Shown here one piece after another: positions 23,830 to 33,993 of a DNA stretch of 64,000 nucleotides. The number at the start of each line of letters is the position of its first letter. Position 1 is the stretch's first letter. A program made the position numbers and the translations under genes. The notes beneath the pieces are model-generated. The model had not been told where the DNA came from. It made no database searches and worked only from the letters and a program-made list of their open reading frames with translations. The DNA lies in assembly GCA_963756895.1 (NCBI GenBank), contig CAVWPI010000011.1, positions 62,001 through 126,000 on the forward strand, written 5' to 3'. The DNA comes from DASUAS01 sp963756895 (lineage in GTDB: Bacteria > Actinomycetota > Acidimicrobiia > IMCC26256 > DASPTH01).

Positions 23830-25095
23830 TCAGAGGCTGCCGATGCCGGCAGCCTCGTTCTTCTTGCGCCACTCCTCGCGGGACATGCGGGTGGTGTCGA
23901 CGTCGGTGGCCTTGGCGCGCAGCGCGCCCACCGTCGACTCCTCCTTGGGCATGTGCTGGAACGGGTCCCAGTCGAAGAAGCGGCAGGAGTTCTCCCAGGT
24001 GATCGCGTGGATCTCGTCGTCGGTGACCCCGGCGTCCTGGAACTCCTTCCAGGCGAACTCGGGCGACTCCGGCCACGTCGTGTCGGTGTGGGGGTAGTCG
24101 CACTCCCAGGCGATGATGTCGGTGCCGATGCGGTGCCGCAGCTCGAGCCCCGACGGGTCGGTGATGTAGCAGGCGAGGATGTGCTCGCGGAACACGTCGG
24201 ACGGTTTCTTGCCCCCGAAGTCGTTCTGCAGCCAGGCCTGGTTCTCGAAGTGGCGGTCGGCGCGGTCGAGGTAGAACGGGATCCAGCCGATGCCGCCCTC
24301 GGACAGCGCGACCTTGAGGTCGGGGAACTGGCGCAGCGTCGGCCCGAACAGCAGGTCCTGCGCGACCAGCACCGAGATCTGCGCCGTGAGCACGATGAGG
24401 TGGTCGATCGGTGCCTCGGGGGCCTTGTTGATGAGGTCGAACCCGGCACCGATGTGCAGCGAGAGGATGATGTTCTCGTCGCACATCGCGGTGAGCATCG
24501 GGTCCCAGTGGCCGGAGAGGAAGCTCGGGAAGCCCTGCGCGTGAGGCGCCTCGAGGAAGCTGATGGAGCGGCATCCCTTCGCCGCGAGGCGGCGCACCTC
24601 TTCCACCGCGAGGTCGACGTCCCACATGGGGACGATGCCCTGCGGGATGAAGCGCCCGGGATACTCGCCGCACCACTCGTCGATCGCCCAGTCGTTGTAG
24701 GCCTTGAGCATGACGAGCGACAGCTCCTTGTTGCCCGCCTCGGTGAACGTGCGCGCGTTGAACCCCGCCATCGTGGGGAAGCACATCGACGCGAGCACGC
24801 CGTTGACGTCCATGTCGCGCACGCGCTCGTGCACGTCCCAGCAGCCGGGACGTAGCTCCGAGAACGAGCCGGGGTTGAAGCCCCACTCCTCTCGTGGCCA
24901 GCCGACGGTGGCCGCCATGCCGAACGGCGTGGCGGTGGCCTCCCCCTGGAAGGTCCACTCGTCGATGCCCTGCGCGTTGCGGATGATCTTCGGCGCCTGG
25001 TCGAGCCACTTCGCCGGCAGGTGGTTCTTGTACATGTCGGGGGGCTCGACCATGTGGTCGTCGATGCTCACCAGGATCATGTCGTCCATCTGCAT
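23830..25095 (-). CDS. Amidohydrolase family metal-dependent hydrolase (PF04909), intact
   Basis: 421 residues from ATG 25093-25095; a second in-frame ATG lies six bases on. TIM-barrel metal ligands occur in VSIDDHMVEPPDMYKN, LSLHIGAGFD and CDYPHTDTTWP. It contains the AMCDENIILSLHIGAG and ALSEGGIGWIPFYLDR segments also seen, in diverged form, in the frameshifted paralogue at 11888-13074. It belongs to the ACMSD-related group often encoded in CoA and aromatic catabolic clusters of actinobacteria. Substrate unknown. The divergent neighbour is the Coq4-like gene. Confidence 0.85.
   Translation of the reverse strand: MQMDDMILVSIDDHMVEPPDMYKNHLPAKWLDQAPKIIRNAQGIDEWTFQGEATATPFGMAATVGWPREEWGFNPGSFSELRPGCWDVHERVRDMDVNGVLASMCFPTMAGFNARTFTEAGNKELSLVMLKAYNDWAIDEWCGEYPGRFIPQGIVPMWDVDLAVEEVRRLAAKGCRSISFLEAPHAQGFPSFLSGHWDPMLTAMCDENIILSLHIGAGFDLINKAPEAPIDHLIVLTAQISVLVAQDLLFGPTLRQFPDLKVALSEGGIGWIPFYLDRADRHFENQAWLQNDFGGKKPSDVFREHILACYITDPSGLELRHRIGTDIIAWECDYPHTDTTWPESPEFAWKEFQDAGVTDDEIHAITWENSCRFFDWDPFQHMPKEESTVGALRAKATDVDTTRMSREEWRKKNEAAGIGSL
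23833..23856. terminator. Perfect 10-bp hairpin between convergent genes
   Basis: gaggctgccg (23833-23842) pairs exactly with cggcagcctc (23847-23856) around a 4-base loop. It lies within the last codons of the minus-strand amidohydrolase and 30 bases after the plus-strand hydratase stop, so it could terminate the plus-strand transcript. Confidence 0.55.
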
Positions 25096-25224
25096 GGCAG
25101 GCGTCCTCTCGAAGCGGTCTCTCGGCGTTTGGGCGGAGCCCAAAAACCATAGCGGGGCGTCGTCGGATGTCGCTCGTGGCGGGTCGCGACCAGACTGTCG
25201 GGACCACCACGAGAGGGGCAGGTC

Positions 25225-26260
25225 ATGCCGGGCGCGACGATGTTCGAATTCCAGCCGGGTCAGGCCGAGGCGATGCTGGGCGGCATCGCCGCCGCCGTCG
25301 GGGGTGAGACGGGCTCACGCCGACCCAGGCCGACGTGCTCGGCGCCATCGGGCACTACATGTTCGGCATCGACACGCCCGTCGACCAGCTGGCACCGTTG
25401 AGCCCAACCGAGACTGGCGGCCGCGCTCGACCCGATCCTCGCCCGTGGTGCGGTCCGGGGCATGGTGACGCTCGAGATCGTCGCCGATCCGGTCACACCC
25501 GAGCTGGCGGCACGCGTCGAGCTCGTACGCAACAGCGCTCGGGGTCGACGAGAACATGCTGCAGGTGGCGCGCGACTACTCGAAGGGTGCGATGGACGTC
25601 GCGCACGACGACTTCTTCCGCAGTTCCTACGTGCTCGACTACTACTCGAAGCACGGGAACGACGGCACGCTGCACCGGACGGTGCGCGGGCCCGACGACC
25701 GCAACCCGCTCGATCCCGCGCTCGAGGCGAAGTGGAAGACGCTCGAGACGTGCCCTTCGGGCTCGCTCGGCCGGACGGTCTGGGACTTCTACCAGCGGCG
25801 TGGGTTCGGGCTGCCGGGATCGCCCGGCTCGGTCGACGCGCTCCTCGCGCAACACGACTTCGTGCACTGCGTCGCCGACTACGGCACCTCGGCCACCGGC
25901 GAGATCGAGGTGTTCTCGTTCATCGCCGCATCGATCCCCGAGGCCAAGGGCTTCAGCTACCTCGTCGTGATCCTGGGGCTGTTCGAGACCGGCAACGTCG
26001 ACGCGGTCCAGGGCGTAGCCACCGCGTCACCCGGTCATCTCCAGCTCCCCGGCGGCACCGAGCGCATGGGTGACGCGATCCGGCGCGGGCTCCTGTTGAG
26101 TCGTGACGTGATGGGCGGCATCGACTGGTTCGAGTACGCCGACACTCCGCTCGACGACGTGCGCTCGAAGCTCGGCCTCGCGCCGAAGAGCGACGACGCG
26201 GTCGCGGCAGGTTCGCTCTCGGCCGACGACCCGAACGCCGTGTTCGGGCGTTCGAATTAG
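25225..26260 (+). CDS. Coq4-like protein with helical N-terminal domain, frameshifted
   Basis: About 345 residues, with indels near 25305, 25415 and 25545. From residue ~130 it looks like the COQ4 family: YVLDYYSKHGNDGTLHRTVR, SGSLGRTVWDFYQRRGFGLP, then QHDFVHCVADYGTSATGEIE, which fits the HDxxHx11E metal motif exactly. COQ4 acts in ubiquinone synthesis, where it has been linked to C1 decarboxylation and hydroxylation. A menaquinone-using actinobacterium would need another substrate. The N-terminal ~120 residues form helices that vaguely resemble TerB. ATG 25225 has GAGGGG upstream. Confidence 0.7.
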
Positions 26261-26298
26261 GGCGGCGAACTGAGGAGCACGGACGAGCGGTCGCGCCG

Positions 26299-26784
26299 TC
26301 AGCCGACGGTCTGCAGCACCCGGTCGGCGACCTCGTCGGGCGAGCCGGTCGCGTCGACCCGCAGGATGTCGTCACCGAGCTCGAGCGTGGCGAGCTGGCT
26401 GGGGAGCAGGTCGGCGCCGGCGAAGTGGTCCGTGCGCGCGGAGAGACGGTGCGCGAGCGTCTCGGGATCCACGTCGAGGTCGACGAAGGTGAGATCGGGC
26501 ACGCCGTCGCGCAACACGTCGCGGTAGGAGCGCCTGAGCGCCGAGCAGGCGAGCACGACGGAACCGTCGCCGATCGCCGCCGTCGCGGCGCGCACGCGCT
26601 CGAGCCACGGCGCGCGGTCGGCGTCGTCGAGCGGGTGGCCCGCGTGCATGGCGGCGATCGCGGCGGGGCTGTGCAGATCGTCGGCGTCGACGAACGGGGC
26701 ACCGAGGCGGGCGGCGACGAGGCGGCCGATGGTGGTCTTGCCCGAACCGGCCACGCCCATGAGCACGATGCGGGTCGCCGTCAC
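26299..26784 (-). CDS. gntK: Gluconokinase
   Basis: 161 residues, the usual size of GntK/IdnK. It phosphorylates gluconate to 6-phosphogluconate. Walker A is GVAGSGKTTIGRLVA; FVDADDLHSPAAIAAMHAGH and PLDDADRAPWLERV are the gluconate-site signatures; CSALRRSYRDVLR is the conserved CSALK-like motif; and DHFAGADLLPSQLATLE matches the lid region. Its GTG start overlaps the allophanate hydrolase stop as GTGA, so it is translated with the nitrogen operon although its metabolism is unrelated. Confidence 0.92.
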   Translation of the reverse strand: MTATRIVLMGVAGSGKTTIGRLVAARLGAPFVDADDLHSPAAIAAMHAGHPLDDADRAPWLERVRAATAAIGDGSVVLACSALRRSYRDVLRDGVPDLTFVDLDVDPETLAHRLSARTDHFAGADLLPSQLATLELGDDILRVDATGSPDEVADRVLQTVG

Positions 26785-28569
26785 CGGATCAGGTTCGCAC
26801 GTCCGGCTGGTCGGACGTAGGCGCGCCACCCGCCGTACGCGGTGATGTCGGGCGCGCCCTCGATCGCGTGCGGCTCGCACAGGAAGCCGGTCACCTCGGT
26901 GCCGTCGGCGAGCTAGCACCTTGCCGACGCCGAGCGGCGCGGGGATCGCCGCGACGAACTCGCCGAGACCCGCCGCGTCGATGGCCCACACCTCGACCTC
27001 GATGGCGGCGCCGCCCGTCGGAGTGCGGACGAGTCCCGGCTTCGGCGGACTCGTCGGCAATGCGTAGAGGCGGTACTCGGCCGCGGTGGTCGTCCGGGTG
27101 CTGAGCACGGCGCCCCGGTCGGTGAGCTGGTGGTTGAGCGGCTGCCCGGCGAGGTGGGCGCCGACGACTGCGATCCGGAACGGGCGCGCTTCGAGGTGCT
27201 GAGCGCTCGGCTCCGCGGTTCGATCGGCGTCCGATCGACGGTGACCCGTGGGTTCGTCGCCGCAGTCAGACGTGTCGCCAGCTCGAGCAGTCCGTGGTCG
27301 CTGCCACCGGGTCCCACGAGCGACACCCCGAACGGCAGCCCGCTGGCCCGGCGGCCGGCCGGGACCGCCAACGCGGCCAGCCCGAGCGGGTTCACGAACG
27401 CGGTCAGCTGCCCGAGCTCGAGGCTCGGGCCGACGGGATCGGCGAGTGCCTCCGCGAACGTCGGCGGACGGGCCACGGTGGGGACGACGAGCGCGTCGAC
27501 GCGTCGACCACCAACGCGCGCGCGCCGCGTCGCGCTGCGTCCAGAGCGCATCCCCGGCGCTCACGAACTCGGACGCCCGGTGAGTCGCGCGCGCGCTCGC
27601 ACGATGTCGAGCACGGCCGGATCGATGGCGTCGCGGATGCGCGAGCGCGAACTGGACCGAACGCGGCGAAGCGTTCGGCGACGAGCGCGCTGCCGTACAG
27701 CAGCGCGCCGGCGTCGTACATCGGTGCGGCGTCGACCGCTTCGACGGTGCACCCGAGCGCGACGAGCTGCTGCGACCACTCGTTCGAAGCACACGCGAGC
27801 GTCGTCGTCGCCGTGCCAGTCGATCGGCGCGGGCACCCCCACGCGCGCGAGTGGGTCGTGCCCGCATCGGCGCCGGGCACCGACCACACGTCGTACACCG
27901 CGGCGGCGTCGGACAGGTTCGCGGTGAACACCGACACGCAGTCGAACGACCGCATCGCCGGCACGACGCCCTCGTTCGTCAGCACGCCCGGCGTGGGCTT
28001 GGCGCCGACGACGCCGCACAGCGCTGCCGGCACCCGGCCCGACCCCGCGGTGTCGGTCCCGAGCGCGAACGACACCTCGCCGGTGGCGACCACGATCGCC
28101 GAGCCGGAGCTCGAGCCGCCCGCGATCAGTTCGGGATCGAGCGGGTTGCGGCACGCGCCGTACCGCGGCGACCGGGTGCCGACGAGGCCGGTGGCGAACT
28201 GGTCGAGGTTGGTCTTGCCCGCGAAGACCGCGCCCGCCGCGAGCAGCCGTTCGACGACCGGTGCCGGAGCGTTCGGGGACGTAGGCGAACTCCGCGCACC
28301 CGGCCGTGGTCGCGACGCCGGCGACGTCGATGTTGTCCTTCACCGCGAACGGCACGCCCGCGAGCGGGAGGTCGGCGCCGGCGGCGAGGGCGGCGTCGAG
28401 CTCGACGCGCGCGCGCCCAGAGCGCGTCGGGCGACGGCTGGCTGATCCAGGCCGCGGGTTGCGGCGCGCGCGAGCGACGCGCCAACAGCTCGCCGACCAC
28501 TGCGGTGACGCCGCCACGCGCGGTCAGCGCGCGGGCCTCGGCGATCGTCCAGGGTGTCGGCTCACGCAT
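26781..28569 (-). CDS. atzF: Allophanate hydrolase (amidase signature family), heavily frameshifted
   Basis: About 595 residues. Hydrolyses allophanate to ammonia and CO2, completing ATP-dependent urea breakdown. The amidase triad region is visible as PLAGVPFAVKDNID (Lys), GGSSSGSAIVVATG (Ser) and ALGTDTAGSGRVPAALCGVV. The C-terminal domain of AtzF/DUR1 type is present (FRIAVVGAHLAGQPLNHQL, EYRLYALPTSPPKPGLVRTP). At least six indels split it. ATG 28567-28569 overlaps the carboxylase stop by eight bases. Confidence 0.85.
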
Positions 28570-31500
28570 CGGCGACCACCACGACCAGCGGCGTGCCCGC
28601 GGCCACGACCGCGCCTTCTTCGCACACGAGTCGCACGACGGTCCCCCCGACGGGGCTGGGGACCGACGACTCCGTCTTCATCGCCTCGAGCACGACGACG
28701 GGTGCGCCGGGGTCGACCCGGTCACCCTCGCTCACGAGCAGCCGCGCCACGCACCCGTGCAGCGGCGCCTCCACGACGAAGGCACCGTCGGGGAGCGCGC
28801 CGAGCTCGCGGTCGCCGGCGGGCGACCGTCGTGTTCCACGGGCTCGCTCCCGCGCGTGAGCTCGCCCGACTCCGCCCAGCGCGCTCGTTCCTCGGCGAAC
28901 GCCGCTTCGCGACGGGCCCGGAACTCGGCGATCGACGACGCGTGCTCGGCGAGGAAGTCGTGGTGCGCGGCGCGCGAGAAGGTGCCGGCGTCGATGCGGA
29001 GGTCGAGTCGACCGGCGGCGGCGTCGGCGCGGAGGTCGAGCAGCTCGTCGGCGCCGACCGGGTACCACCGGATGCGGTCGAAGCAACGGAGCAACCACGG
29101 CTCGGCCGCGGTGGTGTGCCGCGCGCCGGCCGTACGTGCTCCACACCGGGACGGTGCGGCCGACGAACTGGTAGCCGCCGGGCCCTTCCATCCCGTAGAT
29201 GCACAGGTACGCGCCGCCGATGCCGACCGCGTTCTCCGGCGTCCACGTGCGCGCCGGGTTGTACTTGGTGGTGACCAGGCGGTGGCGCGGATCGACCGGC
29301 ACCGCGACCGGCGCGCCGAGGTACACGTCGCCGAGACCGAGCACGAGGTACTCGGCGTCGAAGACGATCTCGCGCACCGCGTCGACGTCGTCGAGACCGT
29401 TCACGCGCCGGATGAACTCGATGTTCCACGGGCACCAGGGCGCGTCGTCGCGCACGACGCGCATGTACGTGTCGATCGCCTCACGTGTCGCGGGGTCGTC
29501 CCACGAGAGCGGCAGGTGCACGACGCGACTGTCGACGGCGACGTCGTCGAGGGCGGGCAGCTCGTCCTCGGCCCGGGCGAGGAGCTCGACCACGGCGTCG
29601 GGCGTGTGCTCGACGGGTCGAACTGCACCTGCAGCGATCGGATCCCGGGCGATGACCTCGAGCGGGGTGAACGAAGGCTCGGCGGCGACCCACTCGCCGA
29701 GCGCGTGGGCGCGGAGCCGGAGATCGAAGTCGAGGCATCATGGGCCCGTACTCGACGAGCACGGCCGCGTCGCCCTGGGCCCGGTAGGTGACCTGCGGCG
29801 TGTCGTCGTGCAGCGGGACGGGTGGCGAGCACGGTCGGCGCCGGTCGGTCGCGATGCGCTCGGCGAGTGCGAACGATGCCGCGCGCCGAGCGACGACACG
29901 CTGCGCGTGCCTCCGTCGCGATCGACGGAGACGAAGCGCACGCGGTCGCCGGGCGCGAGCTGACCGAGCTTCCACCGGTCGGCGGTGACGACGGTGACCG
30001 GGCACGTGAACCCGCCGAGGCTCGGCCCGTCGGGGCCGAGCAGGATCGGCATGTCACCGGTGAAGTCGACCGCGCCGACCGTGTAGGGCGTGTCGTGCAC
30101 GTTCGACGGGTGCAGACCGGCCTCGCCGCCGTCGGCGCGGGCCCATTCGATCGCCGGGCCGACCAGGCGCACACCGGTGCGCGACGAGTGGTGGTGCACC
30201 TGCCACTCGGTCGCGTAGAACGCGGCGATGCCCTCGTGCGGTGACGAAGTCGGGCGCGGCGTGCGGCCCGTCGACGACCGCGAGCTCCCACATGGTCGTC
30301 AGCTCAGGAAGCGCTTCGATCTCCGGATCAGCGAGCGGCAGCGTGCCGGTGTGAGCGAGCGGCAGCGTGCCGGTGTGAGCGAGCGGCAGCGTGCCGGTGT
30401 GAGCGAGCGGCAGCGTGCCGGTGTGAGCGAGCGGCAGCGTGCCGGTGTGAGCGAGCGGCAGCGTGCCGGTGTGAGCGAGCGGCAGCGTGCCGGTGTGAGC
30501 GAGCGGCAGCGTGCCGGTGTGAGCGAGCGGCAGCGAGCCGGTGTGGAGGTGCAGCACGTCGCCGGTGCGCAGCTCGCGTCCGCCGTGGCCGCCGAAGCCG
30601 CCGAGCGTGAACGTCGACGCCGACCCCAGCACCTCGCCCACGTCGAAGCCGCCCGCCACGAGCACGTACGCGCGCAGCCCCGGACCGGCGCGGCTCGCCG
30701 AACGCCAAGCGTCTGCCCGGCGTGCGACCGGGACGGGCGACGTGCCGGTCGACGGGGGCGCCGTCGAGCGTCGCGCCCAGATCGGCGCCGGTGAGGCACA
30801 CGACGGTCTCGGCGGCGAAGCGCAACGTGGGGCCGGCGGCCGTGCACTCGAGGCCGGGCGCGCCCTCGGCGTTGCCGAGGATGCGGTTGCCGAGCGCGGA
30901 ACGACCGGTCGTCCATCGGCCCGCTCGGCGGCACGCCCACGTGCCACAACCCGACGCGCCCGGGCAGGTCCTGCACCGTCGTGCTCCCGGGCACGAGCAC
31001 CTCGACGGCGCGGCGCGGGGAGCGGTGGCGCTCGAGCGTCGACGTCGTCACCGTGCCGGCGCGGAACGGCGTCGAGTCGACGAACGACCGGAGCGCGCCG
31101 ACGTTGGTCTCGATGCCGCGCACGGTCGTGCGTCCCAGCGCGTCGTGCAACGCATCGACCGCGTCGGCGCGCGTCGCCCCGTGCACGACGACCTTGGCGA
31201 GCAGCGGGTCGTAGAACGGCGGCACCTCGGTGCCGGTGCGCACCCAGGTGTCGACGCGCGCGTCCGTCGGCCACGACGCCTCGGTGACCAGCCCCGGACT
31301 GGGCACGAAGTCACGGGCCGGGTCCTCGGCGTAGACGCGCGCTTCGATCGCGTGGCCGTGCGCGATCGGAGCGTCGTGCGGCCGCGGCGCGCACGAAGTC
31401 GGTGTCGCCGCTCGCGGCGCGCACCATCCACTCGACGAGGTCGATGCCGGTGACCGCTTCGGTGACGGTGTGCTCGACCTGCAGGCGGGTGTTCACCTCG

Positions 31501-32358
31501 AGGAAGTGGAACGCACCGGTGTCGACGTCGAGCACGAACTCGACCGTGCCCGCCGACCGGTACCGCTCGGGTTCGAGGAGCGTGCGGGCGGCGTCCGCCA
31601 ACGCGGCGCGGGTCGCGGCGTCGAGCCCCGGCGCGGGCGTCTCCTCGAGCACCTTCTGCCGGCGCCGCTGCGTCGAGCAGTCGCGCTCGCCGAGGGTCAC
31701 GACCGTGCCCTCGCCGTCGCCGAACACCTGCACCTCCACGTGCCGGGCGTCGCTTCACCAGCCGTTCGAGGAACACCGCCGGGTTGCCGAACGCCTGGCG
31801 GCTCTGTTGCATGGCCGCGCGCGACCGTCGCGGGCAGATCGACCGGGTCGGTGCAGGCGAGCATGCCGATCCCGCCGCCGCCGGCGACGCTCTTCACCAG
31901 CAGCGGGAAGCCGACGGCCTCCGCCGCCGCGACCGCGGCGTCGACCTCGACGAACGGCGGCGTGCCCGGCGGCAGCGGCACGCCGGCGGCTTCCGCAGCG
32001 TGCCGGGCTTCGTCCTTGGCGCCGAAGCGGCGGATCTGGTCGGGCGTCGGGCCGATGAACACGAAGCCGGCCGCGTTCGATCGCCAGGGCCGCGTCGGCG
32101 TCCTCGGCGAGGAAGCCGTAGCCCGGGTGCACGCCGTCGACGTCGTGCACCTTCGCCACCGCGAGCACTGCGTCGAGGTCGCGGTACCCGGGGCCCGTCG
32201 CCGGACCGATGGGCACCGCCACCGTCGCGAGCTCGCAGTGCAAGCGAAGCCCGGTCGACGTCGGTGAACACCGCGACCGATTCGATGCCCATGCGGTCGA
32301 GCGTGCGGATGATCCGGCACGCGATCTCACCGCGGTTGGCGACCAGGACTCGGTGCAT
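28562..32358 (-). CDS. uca: Biotin-dependent urea (or guanidine) carboxylase, heavily frameshifted
   Basis: About 1265 residues in the standard order. The biotin carboxylase domain comes first (HRVLVANRGEIACRIIRTLD, VKSVAGGGGIGM, FLEVNTRLQVEHTVTEAVTG). A CT_A_B domain (VPGSTTVQDLPGRVGLWHVG) and a CT_C_D domain (VTYRAQGDAAVLVEYG, AYLCIYGMEGPGGYQFVGRT) follow. The biotinyl domain is last, with VLEAMKTE. It forms allophanate from urea, or carboxyguanidine from guanidine in the related enzyme; the sequence does not decide between them. At least ten indels. A 72-residue octapeptide repeat interrupts the CT_A_B domain. Confidence 0.87.
30330..30545. repeat. Nine tandem copies of a 24-bp unit inside the urea carboxylase gene
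   Basis: Nine exact-length 24-bp units, eight identical and the ninth with one substitution. On the minus strand each encodes HTGTLPLA (one copy HTGSLPLA), so the array adds 72 in-frame residues between GDVLHL and DPEIEALPE. No spacers, so not a CRISPR array. Confidence 0.97.
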
Positions 32359-32371
32359 CAGGCCGGCACCC

Positions 32372-32983
32372 TCAGCGGGTGATCACCAGGCGGATCGGGG
32401 TGGGATCGAACCCGTTGCAGGGATTGTTGATCTGCGGGCAGTTCGAGATCACGACCAGGACTCGCATGTGCGCGCGCAGGTCGACGGCGAGGCCGGCCGC
32501 GGAGATCCCGTCGACGATGCCGAGGGTGCCATCGGCTTCGACGGGCACGTTCATGAACCAGTTGATGTTGCTGGTCATGTCGCGCTTGCCCATGCCGCGC
32601 CACGAGTGGGCGAGGAGGAAGTTGTCGACGCACGCGTGCTCGTGCCGCGTGTGGAAGCCGTAGCGCAGCGCGTTCGACTCGCGGCTGCACGCGCCACCGA
32701 TGGTGTCGTGGCGCTCGCAGCTCGTAGACGTGACGGTCATCATCGGCCGACTCTCGTTGGACAGCAGCTGCGAGCCCTCGACCAGGAAGATGTTGCCCTG
32801 AGCGACCATCGTGTCGGGCGCGCTGTAGCGCTCGGCCGGATCATCAGCGTTGTAGAGGATGCAGTCGACGGCCTGGTTTCCCTCGAGGTCGACGATGCGC
32901 AACGTGCAGCCGGGATCGACCACGTGGGCCCACGGGGCGCGGGCGTCGACCACCTCGTCGTGCAGCACCGACGCGCCGTTCAT
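32372..32983 (-). CDS. Urea carboxylase-associated protein 2 (DUF1989)
   Basis: 203 residues, intact. ATG 32981-32983 overlaps the preceding stop as ATGA. DUF1989 features: DLEGNQAVDCILYNADDPAE, LLSNESRPMMTVTSTSCERH and DMTSNINWFMNVPVEADGTL, with Cys/His residues suited to metal binding. In ykkC/guanidine-linked operons such pairs form the accessory subunits (CgiA/CgiB) that give guanidine hydrolase activity after carboxylation. The carboxylase starts 13 bases after its stop, which supports a joint role. Confidence 0.88.
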   Translation of the reverse strand: MNGASVLHDEVVDARAPWAHVVDPGCTLRIVDLEGNQAVDCILYNADDPAERYSAPDTMVAQGNIFLVEGSQLLSNESRPMMTVTSTSCERHDTIGGACSRESNALRYGFHTRHEHACVDNFLLAHSWRGMGKRDMTSNINWFMNVPVEADGTLGIVDGISAAGLAVDLRAHMRVLVVISNCPQINNPCNGFDPTPIRLVITR

Positions 32984-33853
32984 GCCCGACCCGGCCCGGG
33001 TTCCACGGTCAACAGGAACTCCTCGGTCTGCAGGAACGCGCGCTCGCCCTCCGGGGTGGCAGACCACGCCGGGTCGTCGCGCGTCGTGGGCTGGTCGGTC
33101 CACGCGGTGACGCGCAGCGGACCGGCCGAGTAGTCGGGACGCGGATCGAGCACGTGGGGAGTGTTGACGACGGCGACGATCACCGGGAGCTCGGCGCGCA
33201 GCTCGACGGCGGCGCCGGCGACTCGAGCCGTCACCCACGAAACGGAGCGCGCCGTCGGGCTCGACGCGCACGGCCTTGAAGAAGTTGATGTTCGGCACGA
33301 TGTCGCGCCGGCCGAGCCCGTGCTTCGCCAGTGCCACCGCGAAGCGGTCGCGGGCGTTCGGGCGCTCGCCGTGCACGCCGCCGCTCCCGTACCGCTCCTC
33401 GTTGCGCAGGCGGGTCGACGCGCCGCACAGCGCGTCGTGGGCGCCACTGGTGTCGGCGGCGATCGAGAGCAGCACGCGTCCCATGTCGGACAGGAGCAAC
33501 GATCGCGCGCCGAGGTAGGCCTGCCACTGCACCTTGACCGTGTCGGCAACGTTCAGTCGCTCGAGCGGCTGCGCGGCGTTGTACACGAGCAGGCCGGCGC
33601 AGGCGTCTCCCTCCAGATCGGTGAGCCGCAGCACCGCGCCCCGGGGAAGGACGCGGGAGGTGTCGCCCCCGGGCCCGATGACGTCGTCCCAGAGCAGGCG
33701 CTCGGGCGCGACCGGCGCCCCCGACGCGTCGACGACCCCGATCGCGTCGGCGGCCGGGACGGTCGGTTGGAACACGGCTCGCCGGGTGCCCTGGGCCCGG
33801 GCGTGGTCGCGCGCCGCGACGGTCGAGCTGGTGTCGAGCGGCGGGGGGGCCAC
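32980..33853 (-). CDS. Urea carboxylase-associated protein 1 (DUF1989), frameshifted
   Basis: About 290 residues with one indel near 33240. GTG 33851-33853 has GAGGAG upstream. DUF1989 core: VLPRGAVLRLTDLEGDACAG, LLVYNAAQPLERLNVADTVK and RRDIVPNINFFKAVRVEPDG, matching the second paralogue position by position. It is the first gene of the minus-strand operon DUF1989-DUF1989-carboxylase-allophanate hydrolase-gluconokinase. Without frame correction it reads as a false fusion with the next gene. Confidence 0.86.
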
Positions 33854-33877
33854 GGATCTCCTCGTCCTGTCGTGGGC

Positions 33878-33896
33878 GTGTTTCGAACCTGGCTAG
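33878..33896. promoter_or_regulatory. Operator-like box upstream of the DUF1989-carboxylase operon
   Basis: GTGTTTCGAA at 33878-33887 lies 25 bases upstream of the carboxylase-operon start codon. It is followed by an imperfect inverted GAAA at 33896-33899. The same 10-mer lies ahead of the ABC transporter genes (34779). Probably bound by the TetR protein encoded between them. Confidence 0.5.
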
Positions 33897-33993
33897 AAAG
33901 TTGACGCTCACTGTGCGGGACCCGGCCTCCCCTGGTCAAGGGTCTCGGTGTGCTGTTCACGCGCCCGTTACGAACGCGGGCTACCGTCCCGGC

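Noticed and set aside
30330..30545. Tandem 24-bp repeats as a CRISPR array
   Set aside because: Copies are directly adjacent with no spacers, lie within a coding frame and encode a regular octapeptide.
30228..30794. Plus-strand open frame of SERQRAGV repeats
   Set aside because: It is the antisense reading of the octapeptide array in the carboxylase gene; no start signal or family match supports it.
32372..33853. Single fused DUF1989-DUF1989 protein
   Set aside because: An indel near 33240 hides the end of the first protein. The corrected stop overlaps the start of the second as ATGA, the normal two-gene arrangement.
33854..33993. Possible guanidine-I (ykkC) riboswitch upstream of the DUF1989-carboxylase operon
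   Set aside because: The minus-strand leader is short (about 60-90 usable bases) and I could not fit the conserved ykkC helices and loop sequences. A resemblance at ctagccaggttcg is too weak.
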